From the NCBI RefSeq assembly GCF_000800455.1, contig NZ_CP007456.1:868001-932000 (forward strand): a stretch of 64,000 nt of DNA, read 5' to 3'. The position numbers were made by a program, and so were the translations under genes. Within the stretch, counting starts at the first letter, position 1, and each line of letters begins with the position of its first letter. The notes beneath the pieces were generated by a model that worked only from the letters and a program-made list of their open reading frames with translations, searched no databases and was not told the origin of the DNA. Positions 63,371-64,000 of the stretch are shown here, piece by piece. The DNA is from Bifidobacterium catenulatum PV20-2 (GTDB lineage Bacteria; Actinomycetota; Actinomycetes; Actinomycetales; Bifidobacteriaceae).

Positions 63371-64000
63371 ATGGCAGTGAAAATCGATGGAAAGATGGTG
63401 TCCGCGCAGATTAAAGCGAATCTCGCCGAACGCGTCGCGTCGTTGAAAGAGCGGGGGGTTAACCCCGGTCTTGGCACCATTCTGGTCGGTTCCGATCCCG
63501 GCTCCGTCAAATATGTTGCTGGAAAACATGCTGATTGCGCTGAAATCGGTGTGAACTCCATTAGGAAGGAGTTGCCCGCCGACGCAACGTTCGAACAGAT
63601 TGCTGAAGCCGTGCAGGAACTCAACGCTGACCCTGCCTGCACAGGCTATATCGTGCAGCTGCCTCTACCGAAAGGTATTGACGAAAACGCCATCATTGAT
63701 CTGATCGACCCCAAGAAGGATGCGGATGGCATGCATCCATACAATCTTGGCGAACTTGTGCTGCACGCGCGAGGTGACATCACCACGCCGCTGCCGTGTA
63801 CTCCGCGAGGCGTGATCGAACTGCTGAATGCCTATGACATCGACTTGGACGGCAAAGAGGTCTGCGTGCTCGGTCGAGGCATCACCATCGGGCGTACGGT
63901 TGGTCTTTTGCTGACGCGCAAGGCGGTGAACGCCACGGTCACGCTGTGCCACACAGGCACCAAGGATGTGCGCAAGCATATGCGCGAGGCCGACGTCATT
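63371..64000 (+). CDS. folD: FolD, methylenetetrahydrofolate dehydrogenase/cyclohydrolase (5' part)
   Basis: Partial: the gene runs past base 64000. It starts at ATG 63371 with GAGGGGAGTG upstream. Motifs are [20 protein letters not shown] with the catalytic Lys in the YVAGK segment, [44 protein letters not shown] and the dinucleotide loop [16 protein letters not shown]. It interconverts one-carbon tetrahydrofolate forms using NADP. The frame is open to the end of the window, 210 codons so far. Confidence 0.97.
   Translation, partial: MAVKIDGKMVSAQIKANLAERVASLKERGVNPGLGTILVGSDPGSVKYVAGKHADCAEIGVNSIRKELPADATFEQIAEAVQELNADPACTGYIVQLPLPKGIDENAIIDLIDPKKDADGMHPYNLGELVLHARGDITTPLPCTPRGVIELLNAYDIDLDGKEVCVLGRGITIGRTVGLLLTRKAVNATVTLCHTGTKDVRKHMREADVI

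Overview
The window looks like a chromosomal segment of a Bifidobacterium (Actinobacteria, high GC). The evidence is the base composition, actinobacterium-only families (two WhiB proteins, CarD, OpcA, DUF5719, UPF0182, DUF501, a PdtaS-type kinase) and gene orders shared with other Actinobacteria: pth-mfd-eno-ftsB-DUF501-ppx, whiB1 beside pdtaS, and whiB2 with LCP, glycosyltransferase, DUF5719 and a metallopeptidase-like gene. The genus is inferred and the species is not assigned.

Layout. 1-5.4 kb: a FetA/FetB-type metal exporter (minus), then a membrane-anchored esterase and an MprF-like lipid aminoacyl-transferase. 5.5-12.5 kb: the oxidative pentose phosphate genes gnd, pgl, opcA and zwf, with a DHA2 drug exporter between gnd and pgl. 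12.6-17.3 kb: an accessory stretch with a deleted RibD/DHFR-like remnant, an aldo/keto reductase, a LysR regulator flanked by two inverted copies of one 12-bp operator, a MATE exporter and an SDR. 17.4-26.3 kb: a MalY-type C-S lyase, DUF3737, a flavodoxin-fold oxidoreductase, AzlCD, a GH3 lipoprotein and UPF0182.

26.3-34.9 kb is housekeeping (GNAT, pth, mfd, enolase, FtsB/DivIC, DUF501, Ppx, tRNA-Leu). Next to the tRNA, 34.9-36.4 kb is an AT-richer islet holding an MFS exporter translationally coupled to a frameshifted, truncated start of an AMP-binding (adenylation) protein. 36.5-42.3 kb: a membrane protein, sdaA, FKBP, greA, a hemolysin III protein with a striking dyad operator, and a PdtaS-like kinase. 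42.4-54.8 kb is an envelope-centred block: WhiB1-like, an orphan EccC-like double ATPase, two LCP ligases, WhiB2-like, a large glycosyltransferase, DUF5719, a metallopeptidase-like protein, a HAD phosphatase and ComF. 54.9-64 kb: a two-component system, glgB, carD-ispF, a zinc/manganese ABC importer with a Zur/Fur-like box, and the start of folD.

No CRISPR array, IS element or prophage was seen. The most unusual items are the adenylation-domain remnant, the twin LysR operators, the orphan EccC-like ATPase, the hemolysin III dyads and the esterase/lipid-aminoacylation pair.
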